Shown in pieces: positions 27,706-36,095 of a stretch of 64,000 nt of DNA. Positions within the stretch are counted from its first letter, which is position 1, and the number at the start of each line of letters is the position of its first letter. The notes below the pieces were generated by a model, which saw only the letters and a program-made list of their open reading frames with translations, was not told where the DNA came from and did no database searches. A program made the position numbers and the translations under genes. Source of the DNA: Microbacterium marinum (GTDB taxonomy: Bacteria; Actinomycetota; Actinomycetes; Actinomycetales; Microbacteriaceae); assembly GCF_014204835.1 (NCBI RefSeq), contig NZ_JACHMD010000001.1:2852001-2916000 (forward strand), read 5' to 3'.

Positions 27706-28587
27706 TCATGCGGATGCCTCGCCGCGGCGGTACCGGCGCAGACCCGACGCCGTAAGCGCGACCACTCCCGCCACGACCAGACCGAGCAGGACCGCGCCGA
27801 AGAGCGGGCCCCACGGCAAGGCGGGATCGGCCGACGCGGACTGGGCGGTCTGCAGCAGCATCCGTCCCAGTCCTCCACGCAGGCCGATCGACACCTCGGC
27901 GACGATGGCGCCGACGACGGCGTTCGCGGCCGCGAGACGGACGGCAGGAATCAGATACGGGACAGCGGACGGGAACCGCAGGCGTCGGAGCGTCTGTCCG
28001 TAGCCGGCCGCGTAACTGCGCATGAGGTCGAGATGGATCGCGTCGGGAGACGACAGGCCCTTCAGCGCGCCGATCGAGACGGGGAAGAACGCGAGGTAGG
28101 AGGCGATGACGGCGACCGAGAGCCATTCCGGCCACGGGAGACCAGCGCGATCGATCTGCGATCCGATCCGCGCGACAAGCGGCGCGAACGCGATGAGCGG
28201 CACCGTCTGCGATACGACGATCCAGGGCAGGAGACCGCGCTCGACGATGCGCCAGCGCTGCATCAGCAGTGCGAAGGCCACGCCGACCACGACGCCGATG
28301 ATCCAGCCGACGAGCGCGATGCCGAGCGTGACCAGCCCCGCCCCCGCGACCGTCGCCCACAGCGGCGGGGTGTCGGCGCCGCTCGTGGGGTCGAACAGCC
28401 GCGCGATCATGTCGGTGACGTGCGGCATCGCACGGTCGTGCGTGCGGGGCAGGATGCGCAGGCCGCCGTCGCCGCCGATCACGACACCGTCGACCGGACC
28501 CAGCCACTTGTACGCCTCCCACAGCGCGACGAGGGCGAGCACGCCCAGCGCACCCCACCCCCATGCGGCTGCGGAGCGACGGGTCAT
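27706..28587 (-). CDS. ABC transporter permease (BPD type)
   Basis: This 293-residue permease has a first helix at residues 9-28, a long external loop of about 65 residues and five further helices. The coupling loop reads LMRSYAAGYGQTLRRLRFPSA. It overlaps the LLM oxidoreductase gene by four bases, tying the transporter to the catabolic enzymes. Confidence 0.88.
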   Translation of the reverse strand: MTRRSAAAWGWGALGVLALVALWEAYKWLGPVDGVVIGGDGGLRILPRTHDRAMPHVTDMIARLFDPTSGADTPPLWATVAGAGLVTLGIALVGWIIGVVVGVAFALLMQRWRIVERGLLPWIVVSQTVPLIAFAPLVARIGSQIDRAGLPWPEWLSVAVIASYLAFFPVSIGALKGLSSPDAIHLDLMRSYAAGYGQTLRRLRFPSAVPYLIPAVRLAAANAVVGAIVAEVSIGLRGGLGRMLLQTAQSASADPALPWGPLFGAVLLGLVVAGVVALTASGLRRYRRGEASA

Positions 28588-29600
28588 GATTTGGCCGTGA
28601 TGTGCTCGGAGAGGGCGGGGATCACGCTCTCGCCGTACACGCGCATCGTCTCCTCCTTGTTGTCGTGCTGGAGGTAGCCGGCGAACTGGGTGACGCCGAG
28701 GGCGCGAAGCTGCTCGAGCTTGGCGATGTGGTCCTCAGCGGTGCCGAGCAGGCAGAAGCGGTCGACGATCTCGTCGGGGACGAAGTCGACGTGGTCGTTG
28801 TCGCTCTTGCCGTGCGAGTTGTAGTCGTAGCCGGTGCGACCGGCGATGTAGTCGGTGAGTGCCTGCGGCACATCGCCCTCGGTGCCGTACTTCGACACGA
28901 TGTCGGCGACGTGGTTGCCGACCATGCCACCGAACCACCGGCACTGCTCGCGCATGTGCTCCCAATCGTCGCCGATGTACATCGGGGCGGCGACGCAGAA
29001 GGCGATGGAGTCGGGGTCGCGACCGGCCGCCTCCGCGGCATCCCGCACGACCTTGATCATCCACGCGGCGATGTCGACGTCGGCGAGCTGGAGGATGAAC
29101 CCGTCCCCGACCTCGCCGGTGAGCTTGAGCGCCATGGGGCCGTACGCGGCGACCCAGACGTCGAGTTCGGAGCCGCGGCTCCACGGGAACTGCAGCGTCG
29201 CACCCTTGTACTCCACCGGCCGGGAATTCCCGAGCTCCCGGATGACGTGGATCGATTCGCGCAGCTCCCGCATGGTGACGGGCTTGCCGTTGGTGACCCG
29301 CACCGCCGAGTCACCGCGTCCGATGCCGCAGATCGTGCGGTTGCCGTACATCTCGTTGAGCGTCGCGAAGACGGATGCCGTGACCGTCCAGTCTCGGGTG
29401 GCGGGGTTCGTGACGAAGGGCCCGACAGTGATGCGCTTGGTGGCGTTGAGGATCGCCGAGTGGACGACGTAGGGCTCCTCCCAGAGGAGGTGCGAGTCGA
29501 AGGTCCAGACGTGGCTGAAGCCGTGGGCCTCGGCGAGCGCGGACAGCTGCACGGTGCGCGAGGCGGGCGGGTTGGTCTGCAGGACGACGCCGAAGTCCAT
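28584..29600 (-). CDS. LLM flavin/F420 oxidoreductase (TIGR03842 type)
   Basis: This 338-residue luciferase-like TIM barrel belongs to the TIGR03842 (CPS_4043) family, predicted to use F420 and often found beside dihydropyrimidinase. The visible start FGVVLQTNPPASRTVQLSAL and the GIGRGDSAVR segment near residue 92 are family features. It sits between the dihydropyrimidinase gene and the transporter with four-base overlap. I infer a redox step on the pyrimidine or its transported precursor, because no classical dihydropyrimidine dehydrogenase is present nearby. Confidence 0.85.
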   Translation of the reverse strand: MDFGVVLQTNPPASRTVQLSALAEAHGFSHVWTFDSHLLWEEPYVVHSAILNATKRITVGPFVTNPATRDWTVTASVFATLNEMYGNRTICGIGRGDSAVRVTNGKPVTMRELRESIHVIRELGNSRPVEYKGATLQFPWSRGSELDVWVAAYGPMALKLTGEVGDGFILQLADVDIAAWMIKVVRDAAEAAGRDPDSIAFCVAAPMYIGDDWEHMREQCRWFGGMVGNHVADIVSKYGTEGDVPQALTDYIAGRTGYDYNSHGKSDNDHVDFVPDEIVDRFCLLGTAEDHIAKLEQLRALGVTQFAGYLQHDNKEETMRVYGESVIPALSEHITAKS

Positions 29601-29624
29601 GGATGCTCTCTTTCGGGGTTCGGG

Positions 29625-31061
29625 TCAGATGAGGTACTGGCTGAGACCGCGCTTGACGAAGCGGCCGTCGCCCTTTCGACCGAGGTAGGCGCCGTCGTCG
29701 ACGATGACCTTGCCGCGCGAGAGCACGGTGTCGACGTGCCCGTCGATCTCGAATCCCTCCCAGGCGGAGTGGTCCATGTTCATGTGGTGGGTCTTCTCGT
29801 ACCCGATCGAGGTGTGCCCGTTCGGGTCGTAGATGACCACGTCCGCATCGGCACCCGGGGCGATGACCCCCTTCTTGCCGTACATGCCGAACATGCGCGC
29901 CGGAGTCGTGCTGGTGAGCTCGACCCAGCGCTCGAGGGTGATCTCGCCCGTCACGACGCCCTGGTACATGAGGTCGAGACGGTGCTCCACCGATCCGATG
30001 CCGTTGGGGATCGCACGGAAGTCGCCCCGGCCGAGCTCCTTCTGGTCCTTCATGCAGAACGGGCAGTGGTCGGTGGAGACCATCTGCAGGTCGTTCGTGC
30101 GCAGCGCCTGCCACATGTGGTCCTGGTGGCCCTCGGCGCGGGAGCGCAGCGGGGTCGAGCACACGTACTTCGCGCCCTCGAACGATCCCCACTCCTCGCT
30201 CTTCGCCCCGAGGTGCTCCTCGAGCGACAGGTAGAGGTACTGCGGGCAGGTCTCGCCGAAGACGTTCTGGCCCTTGTCGCGCGCCCAGGCGAGCTGCTCG
30301 ACGGCCTGCTTCGCGCTGACGTGCACGACGTACAGCGGGGCACCGGTGATGTTCGAGAGCATGATCGCGCGATGGGTCGCCTCCTCCTCGGCCTGCCACA
30401 CGCGGGCCTTGCCGTGGAAGAAGGGGTCGGTGTTGCCGGCCTTCACGAGCTGCTCGGCGAGCACGTCGATGACGGGCCCGTTCTCGGCGTGCATCATCGT
30501 CAAGAGGCCGGTGTCGGCCGAGACCTGCATCGCCTTGAGGATCTGCGCGTCGTCGGCGTAGAACACCCCCGGGTAGGCCATGAACATCTTGAAACTCGTG
30601 ATGCCCTCGTCGATCAGCGTGGGGAGCGCCGCGAGCGAGTGCTCGTCGACACCGCCGATGATCTGGTGGAAGCCGTAGTCGACGGCGCACTCCCCCGCCG
30701 CGAGGGCATGCCAGGCCGCGAGCCCGTCTTCGACTCGCTCGCCCTGTCGCTGCACCGCGAAGTCGACGATGGTGGTCGTGCCGCCCCATGCGGCGGCGCG
30801 GGTGCCCGTCTCGAAGGTGTCCGACGCACTCGTGCCGCCGAAGGGCAGCTGCATGTGCGTGTGCGCGTCGATGCCGCCGGGGATCACGTATTTTCCCGTC
30901 GCGTCGATGACACTGTCGACGGATGCCGCCAGATCGTGCCCGAGCAGGGTGGAACCGGGCGTCAGCACGGCGACGATCGTCTCGCCGTCGATCAGGACAT
31001 CGGCGGGGCCGCGACCGGTCGAGGAGACGACGGTACCGCCGGTGATGAGGGTGGTGGGCAT
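29625..31061 (-). CDS. hydA: Dihydropyrimidinase
   Basis: This 478-residue amidohydrolase has the metal-binding HTHMQLPFGG near residue 61. The carboxylated Lys is in SFKMFMAYPG near 155, and further ligands are in VVHVSAK and HMNMDHSAWEGFE. It opens dihydrouracil or dihydrothymine to the N-carbamoyl-amino acid. The length fits the family. It is flanked by the ureidopropionase-like hydrolase and the LLM oxidoreductase in one operon. Confidence 0.93.
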   Translation of the reverse strand: MPTTLITGGTVVSSTGRGPADVLIDGETIVAVLTPGSTLLGHDLAASVDSVIDATGKYVIPGGIDAHTHMQLPFGGTSASDTFETGTRAAAWGGTTTIVDFAVQRQGERVEDGLAAWHALAAGECAVDYGFHQIIGGVDEHSLAALPTLIDEGITSFKMFMAYPGVFYADDAQILKAMQVSADTGLLTMMHAENGPVIDVLAEQLVKAGNTDPFFHGKARVWQAEEEATHRAIMLSNITGAPLYVVHVSAKQAVEQLAWARDKGQNVFGETCPQYLYLSLEEHLGAKSEEWGSFEGAKYVCSTPLRSRAEGHQDHMWQALRTNDLQMVSTDHCPFCMKDQKELGRGDFRAIPNGIGSVEHRLDLMYQGVVTGEITLERWVELTSTTPARMFGMYGKKGVIAPGADADVVIYDPNGHTSIGYEKTHHMNMDHSAWEGFEIDGHVDTVLSRGKVIVDDGAYLGRKGDGRFVKRGLSQYLI

Positions 31062-31085
31062 GTGTCCTCCGGGGTGCGGGCGAGG

Positions 31086-31934
31086 TTACGGGGCGACGAT
31101 CTCGGCGTACGAGTCGGGGCGGCGGTCGCGGTAGAACTGCCAGTCGTCGCGCATCTCGCGGACGAGGTCCATGTCGAGGTCGCGGATGAGGATCTCCTCG
31201 TCGGTGCCCGACCCGAGCTCGCCGACGTAGTTGCCGCGCGGGTCGACGATCTGGCTCGTGCCGTAGAAGGTGACCGCGTCGTCGCCGTACTCGTTGTCCT
31301 CCCGGCCGACGCGGTTCGGCGCCAGGACGAAGTACCCGTTGGCGACGGCCGCGGCCGGCTGCTCGACCTCCCAGAGGCGGTTCGACAGGCCCGGCTTGGT
31401 GGCGTTCGGGTTGAAGGCGAGGTGGGCGCCGTTCAGTCCGAGCTCGCGCCACGCCTCGGGGAAGTGCCGGTCGTAGCAGATGATGACACCCACCTTCCCG
31501 ACGGCGGTGTCGAAGACGGGGTAGCCGATGTTGCCCGGACGGAAGTAGAACTTCTCCCAGAACTTCTCCACGTGAGGGATGTGGTGCTTGCGGTAAGAGC
31601 CGAGGATCGTGCCGTCGGCATCCACCACCACCGCCGTGTTGTAGTAGATGCCCGTCTGCGCCTCTTCGTAGATGGGGAGGACCATGACCATGCCGAGCTC
31701 CTTCGCGAGCGCCGCGAAGCGCTGCACGATGGGGCCGTCGACGGGCTCGGCGTACCGGTAGTACTTCTTCTCCTGCGTGATGCCGAAGTAGGGACCGTAG
31801 AACAGCTCCTGGAAGCAGATCACCTGGGCGCCCTGCGCTGCGGCCTCCCGCGCGAATTGCTCGTGCTTGTCGAGCATCGACTCCTTGTCGCCGGTCCACG
31901 TCGTCTGCGTGATCGCCGCCCTCACCGTTGCCAT
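31086..31934 (-). CDS. Carbon-nitrogen hydrolase, beta-ureidopropionase-like
   Basis: This 282-residue nitrilase-superfamily enzyme has the full Glu-Lys-Cys triad: ICFQELFYGPYFG (Glu near 42), YRKHHIPH (Lys near 116) and VIICYDRHFPE (Cys near 150). It would cleave N-carbamoyl-beta-alanine to beta-alanine, CO2 and ammonia, the step after dihydropyrimidinase. I chose the ATG at 31934, preceded by GGGAAGGAAGG. It leads the leftward pyrimidine operon and is divergent from the MocR regulator. Confidence 0.9.
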   Translation of the reverse strand: MATVRAAITQTTWTGDKESMLDKHEQFAREAAAQGAQVICFQELFYGPYFGITQEKKYYRYAEPVDGPIVQRFAALAKELGMVMVLPIYEEAQTGIYYNTAVVVDADGTILGSYRKHHIPHVEKFWEKFYFRPGNIGYPVFDTAVGKVGVIICYDRHFPEAWRELGLNGAHLAFNPNATKPGLSNRLWEVEQPAAAVANGYFVLAPNRVGREDNEYGDDAVTFYGTSQIVDPRGNYVGELGSGTDEEILIRDLDMDLVREMRDDWQFYRDRRPDSYAEIVAP

Positions 31935-31961
31935 CTCGGCCTTCCTTCCCTCGGTTCTGTT

Positions 31962-31990
31962 ACTGTCCTGCTTGAACATTTCTCGACAGT
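31962..31990. promoter_or_regulatory. Inverted repeat between pyrimidine operon and MocR gene
   Basis: ACTGTC (31962-31967) and GACAGT (31985-31990) form an inverted repeat with a 17-bp gap in the 118-bp divergent intergenic region. Its place makes it a candidate operator for the adjacent GntR/MocR regulator. Confidence 0.45.
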
Positions 31991-32052
31991 TTCCGGATGT
32001 GTCGGGGCCGTTAATCCTCTGGACACCTTCGATTCGGCGAGCAGGAGGACGG

Positions 32053-33399
32053 ATGCTGCGCCCCGAAGCGCTGGAGAGCCGCACGCCCCTGGGCATGGCG
32101 GGCGAGATCGCCCGGCTCGTGGCCGACGGCTCGCTCGAACCGGGCGAGCGCCTGCCGACCGTGCGGGAGATGTCGGCCGCGCTCGGCGTCTCGGCGGGGA
32201 CTGTCGCCGCCGCGTGGCGGGCCCTGTCGGACGCCGGCACGATCGTCTCGCGCGGCCGGGCCGGGAGCTTCGTGCGTGCTGAGCCGCGGGAGTGGCTGAG
32301 TCCACGGGTGCAGGGGCTGGCGGGAACCTCGCAGCCGGTGCGATTGGATCTCTCGCACGGAACTCCCGACCCGGCGATGCTGCCCGCACTCGAAGGCGCG
32401 TTCTCACGGGTCGCCCCTCGCGCCGACACCGGCCGCTACCACGACCTCCCCGTGCTCCCCGAACTGCACGACCACATCGCCGAGACCTGGCCCGCCCCGG
32501 GCGTCGAGACCTTCACCGTCGTCGACGGCGCCCTCGACGGCATCTCCCGGACGCTCGAGCAGGTCGTCCGCTTCGGGGACCGCGTGGCGATCGAGTCCCC
32601 GGGGTTCCCCTACTTCTTCGATCTGCTCGAGGCGCTCGGCGCGGAGCCCATCCCCCTCACACTCGATCGGGATGGCGTGACCCCCGGCTCGCTCTCGCGT
32701 GCACTCGCCCGCAAGCCCGCGGCGATCGTCCTGCAGCCACGCGCGCAGAATCCGACCGGCATCTCGATGACCGTCGAGCGCGCGCGCGTGCTCGCGCAGC
32801 TCATCATGCATTCTCCCGACGGTCGCCGCGTGACCGTGGTGGAAGACGACCACTCGGCGCTCATCTGCTCGGCACCGGACGTGACCCTCGCCCGATGGAT
32901 CCCAGGCCAAGTGGTGCATGTCCGCAGCTTCTCGAAGTCGCACGGCCCCGACCTCCGGATCGCCGCCCTCGGCGGACCCGCCCGCGTCGTCGAACGCCTC
33001 ATCGCGCGCAGGATGCTGGGCCCTGGCTGGACGTCACGACTGCTGCAGACCGTGCTCTTCGGGCTCCTGACCGATCCCGGATCGGTCGCGCGCGTGCGGA
33101 CCGCGCGGCTCATCTACCGCGATCGCCTCGACCGGATGGCGACGGCGCTCCGCAAACTGGGCGTCGATGTCGGCGATCCCGATGGCATCAACTTGTGGCT
33201 GCCGGTGGCCGACGAGCGTGCGGCGCGGATGCGACTGGCCACCTCGGGGATCGCGGTGTCAGCCGGAATCCCGTACCGCGCGCCGGGCGATGCGTCGGCG
33301 ACGCCCCACGTGCGCGTGACCGCCGGCGTCGTCACGGAGAACGTGCGGCTGGTCGCCGAGGCGCTCGCCGAGGCCGCGGAGGCCCCGGCGGTCGGCTGA
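32053..33399 (+). CDS. MocR-type PLP-dependent transcriptional regulator
   Basis: This 448-residue protein joins a GntR winged helix (about residues 10-75, PGERLPTVREMSAALGVSAGTVAAAWRAL) to a class I aminotransferase domain (about 95-445). The PLP Lys is probably in VRSFSKSHGPDLR. I chose the ATG at 32053, preceded by GCAGGAGGACGG. MocR proteins sense an amine or PLP adduct, and divergence from the pyrimidine operon suggests sensing of beta-alanine or a related amine. It is the last core gene before the accessory island: its stop lies 12 bp from the first 96-bp repeat. Confidence 0.88.
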   Translation: MLRPEALESRTPLGMAGEIARLVADGSLEPGERLPTVREMSAALGVSAGTVAAAWRALSDAGTIVSRGRAGSFVRAEPREWLSPRVQGLAGTSQPVRLDLSHGTPDPAMLPALEGAFSRVAPRADTGRYHDLPVLPELHDHIAETWPAPGVETFTVVDGALDGISRTLEQVVRFGDRVAIESPGFPYFFDLLEALGAEPIPLTLDRDGVTPGSLSRALARKPAAIVLQPRAQNPTGISMTVERARVLAQLIMHSPDGRRVTVVEDDHSALICSAPDVTLARWIPGQVVHVRSFSKSHGPDLRIAALGGPARVVERLIARRMLGPGWTSRLLQTVLFGLLTDPGSVARVRTARLIYRDRLDRMATALRKLGVDVGDPDGINLWLPVADERAARMRLATSGIAVSAGIPYRAPGDASATPHVRVTAGVVTENVRLVAEALAEAAEAPAVG

Positions 33400-33411
33400 G
33401 AGCAGGGGCCT

Positions 33412-33506
33412 GCCGAAAACGATCGTTTGCGGCGAGGTGACTCGTACAGCGCCGAGCAGGGGTCCAGAACGTGCGCCGTAAGCGGGTTTGGGCAGGCGTA
33501 TTCGGT
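33412..33506. repeat. Cassette-array repeat, copy a (distal end)
   Basis: This 95-bp element starts GCCGAAAACG and ends CGTATTCGGT, an imperfect inverted pair. The invariant core AAACGATCGTTT is at 33417-33428. It lies between the MocR gene stop (33399) and the 3' end of the small leftward frame at 33543, and marks the left edge of the array. Confidence 0.75.
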
Positions 33507-33542
33507 GGGCGCATCGAGCTCTGGCGCTCCGCTCCAGTCAGC

Positions 33543-33722
33543 TCAACGGTTGAGGAGCGCGGTCTGGATCTTCTCGGAGACGGCCTCGCGCAGCGGACGC
33601 ACTGCGTCGGCGTCCCAGGACTCGGGGCTCAGGGTCCGGAATGACCATCCCAGGACCTCTCCGCGGGAGTGGACGGCAGCGTGAGTCCCGGTTTCATCAA
33701 GACCACGACAGTCTTCCGTCAC
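33543..33722 (-). CDS. Short leftward ORF beside repeat a (possible truncated cassette gene)
   Basis: This frame of 59 codons from a GTG at 33722 ends in REAVSEKIQTALLNR. It has acceptable coding composition. The same frame stays open upstream to about 33803 without an ATG, so it may be the 3' part of a larger gene cut off when the cadmium operon arrived. No family is recognised. Its stop is 37 bp from repeat a, the same arrangement as the other cassette genes. Confidence 0.4.
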   Translation of the reverse strand: MTEDCRGLDETGTHAAVHSRGEVLGWSFRTLSPESWDADAVRPLREAVSEKIQTALLNR

Positions 33723-33816
33723 TGTGAGTCGATCCTGTCGGGCAAGGTGAGCTTCTCGAGCCGGTGAAGACCGTTTGATGCGGTGAGGGGATGCCCAAAC
33801 GGTTCATTGCACAGTG

Positions 33817-33840
33817 TATAGTCATCACATGCTGACTATT
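33817..33840 (+). promoter_or_regulatory. CmtR promoter and operator
   Basis: TATAGT at 33817 forms a -10 box that would start transcription at the cmtR ATG (33829). The half-sites TATAGTCA (33817-33824) and TGACTATT (33833-33840) are inverted around an eight-base centre containing the start codon. Binding of the ArsR-type repressor here would block the whole cadmium operon. Confidence 0.6.
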
Positions 33841-34188
33841 GCAGATCGCCTTGACGTGATGAACCGACTGGGACGGGCGATGGCCGACCCGACTCGTTCT
33901 CGCATCCTCCTCAGCCTTCTGTCCGGCCCGAGCTACCCGGCCGTGTTGTCGCGGGAGTTGGGGTTGTCGCGCTCGAACGTGTCGAACCATCTGACGTGTC
34001 TGCGGGGGTGCGGGATCGTGGTGGCCGAGCCCGAGGGACGGCAGACCCGTTACGAGGTCGCAGATCCGCACCTTGCCCGCGGGCTGACGGCGCTGGTTGA
34101 CGTGACGCTCGCGGTTGACGAGAGCGTGCCGTGCATGGACCCAAACTGCGGGGTTGAGGGCTGCGTCGTCGGGGAAGTGCGGGCGTGA
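33829..34188 (+). CDS. cmtR: CmtR-type ArsR family Cd(II)/Pb(II) sensor
   Basis: This 119-residue winged-helix repressor closely follows mycobacterial CmtR: RLGRAMADPTRSRIL, then GLSRSNVSNHLTCLRGCGIVV. The metal ligands CLRGC are near residues 56-60, and further Cys lie in the tail (CMDPNCGVEGC). I chose the ATG at 33829 by comparison with CmtR. It heads the operon cmtR-cadA-lspA-cadD with four-base overlaps throughout and probably represses itself through the inverted repeat around its start. Confidence 0.9.
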   Translation: MLTIADRLDVMNRLGRAMADPTRSRILLSLLSGPSYPAVLSRELGLSRSNVSNHLTCLRGCGIVVAEPEGRQTRYEVADPHLARGLTALVDVTLAVDESVPCMDPNCGVEGCVVGEVRA

Positions 34189-36095
34189 GCGCGGTCACGG
34201 GCTCGCAGGTCGAGCACGTCGATCTCGACGATGATGATGATGATGATGATGACAGGCCGTGGTATCGGAGCGCCAGTGTTCTGATCCCGATCGCTTCTGG
34301 CGTCGCGTTCGTCGCCGGTCTGGTGTGCGAGTGGACCGGCGCGGAGACCGCGGGGCTGGTGCTGTTCTGGATCGGTCTGCTGCTGGGCGCCTACACGTTC
34401 GTGCCGGGCGCGCTGCGCAAGCTGTTCACCAAGGGCAAGGTCGGCATCGGGCTGCTGATGACGATCAGCGCGACCGGCGCGGTGATCCTCGGCTATGTCG
34501 AGGAGGCTGCCGCGCTGGCGTTCCTGTACTCCATCGCGGAAGCGTTGGAAGACAAAGCGATGGACCGCGCCCGCGCAGGGTTGCGGGCGTTGTTGAAGCT
34601 CGTGCCCGACACTGCACTCGTCAAGCGCGGCGACGTCACGGCGGAGGTCGAGGCGAAGGAGCTGCAGGTCGGTGACGTGCTCGTGGTCCGGCCGGGTGAG
34701 CGGATCGCCACGGACGGCATCGTGCGCGCCGGTCGAAGCAGCCTGGACACGTCCGCAATCACCGGCGAGTCGATCCCGGTCGAGGTCGATCCCGGCACCG
34801 ACGTGTCGGCCGGATCGATCAACACCACTGGCGTCCTCGAGGTTGAGGCTACCGCCGCCGGTACCGACAACTCGCTCACCACGATCGTCGATCTGGTCGA
34901 GCAGGCCCAAGCTGAGAAGGGCGACCGTGCCCGCCTGGCCGACCGGATCGCCCGCCCTCTCGTTCCCGGCGTGATGATCCTCGCCGTGCTGGTCGGGGTG
35001 CTCGGGTCGCTGCTGAGCGGCGACCCTGAGCTGTGGATCACCCGCGCTCTGGTCGTGCTGGTCGCAGCCTCGCCGTGCGCTCTGGCGATCGCTGTCCCGG
35101 TGACCGTCGTATCCGCGATCGGTGCGGCCTCCAAGTTCGGCGTGGTCGTAAAGTCTGGGGCCGCGTTCGAGCGGTTCGGTGGCATCCGCCATCTCGCCGT
35201 CGACAAGACCGGCACCCTGACCCGCAACGAGCCCACCGTGGCGCGCGTCGTCACTGTCGCGGGGGCGACTGAGGCTGATGTACTCGCGTGGGCGGCGAGC
35301 CTGGAGGGCCACAGCACGCACCCCCTGGCCGCAGCGATCACCAGTGCGGTTCCCGGCGCACGGGCCGCCGCAGACGTCGTCGAGACCGCCGGGCACGGCA
35401 TTGCCGGCACCCTTGACGGCGCACGTCTCGCCGTGGGAAGCCCGCGGTGGCTGCACGCGGGTACGATGGCCACCGACGTTCAGGCAATGGAATCCGAGGG
35501 GATGACCGTCGTCATCCTGCATCGCGGCGACAAACCAGTCGGTGCGATCGGGGTGCGGGACGAACTGCGTCCCGAAGTGCCTGAGGTCATCGCCACACTG
35601 AATCGTCGTGGAGTTGGAGTGACGATGCTCACCGGTGATAACACCCGCACCGCCGCAGCTCTGGCTGCCCAAGCCGGCATCAGCGACGTGCGCGCCGAAC
35701 TGCGTCCCGAGGACAAGGCTGCCGCTGTCACGAAACTGTCGAAGTCGCAGCCCACCGCCATGATCGGAGACGGCATCAACGACGCCCCCGCTCTCGCAGC
35801 CGCCGACCTAGGAATCGCGATGGGGGCCAAGGGCGCGGATGCCGCGATCGAGTCAGCCGACGTCGCATTCACCGGACATGACCTGCGTCTCATCCCGCAG
35901 GCCCTCGCTCACGCCCGCCGCGGCCGCAGCATCATCAACCAGAACGTCGTGCTCTCCATCGCGATCATCGCTGTCCTGCTGCCGCTGGCGATCACCGGCA
36001 TGCTCGGGCTCGCCGCCGTCGTGCTCGTCCACGAGGTCGCCGAGGTCATCGTGATCCTCAACGGCCTCCGCGCAGCACGACGCACAAGAGCATGA
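34185..36095 (+). CDS. cadA: P1B-type Cd/Zn/Pb-exporting ATPase
   Basis: This 636-residue heavy-metal ATPase has the actuator TGES near residue 194. The transmembrane metal site is ASPCALA near 298, the phosphorylation site DKTGTLT near 340 and the hinge GDGINDAPAL near 527. It has no N-terminal HMA domain. Instead nine consecutive Asp residues (codons at 34227-34253, a GAT repeat) follow the start and could bind metal. It overlaps cmtR by four bases (GTGA) and lspA by four. Confidence 0.93.
   Translation: MSAVTGSQVEHVDLDDDDDDDDDRPWYRSASVLIPIASGVAFVAGLVCEWTGAETAGLVLFWIGLLLGAYTFVPGALRKLFTKGKVGIGLLMTISATGAVILGYVEEAAALAFLYSIAEALEDKAMDRARAGLRALLKLVPDTALVKRGDVTAEVEAKELQVGDVLVVRPGERIATDGIVRAGRSSLDTSAITGESIPVEVDPGTDVSAGSINTTGVLEVEATAAGTDNSLTTIVDLVEQAQAEKGDRARLADRIARPLVPGVMILAVLVGVLGSLLSGDPELWITRALVVLVAASPCALAIAVPVTVVSAIGAASKFGVVVKSGAAFERFGGIRHLAVDKTGTLTRNEPTVARVVTVAGATEADVLAWAASLEGHSTHPLAAAITSAVPGARAAADVVETAGHGIAGTLDGARLAVGSPRWLHAGTMATDVQAMESEGMTVVILHRGDKPVGAIGVRDELRPEVPEVIATLNRRGVGVTMLTGDNTRTAAALAAQAGISDVRAELRPEDKAAAVTKLSKSQPTAMIGDGINDAPALAAADLGIAMGAKGADAAIESADVAFTGHDLRLIPQALAHARRGRSIINQNVVLSIAIIAVLLPLAITGMLGLAAVVLVHEVAEVIVILNGLRAARRTRA

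Noticed and set aside
28602..32282. A 1226-codon open frame on the plus strand
   Set aside because: It is the antisense of the LLM oxidoreductase, dihydropyrimidinase and hydrolase genes, all with clear motifs. Long antisense frames are common in GC-rich DNA.
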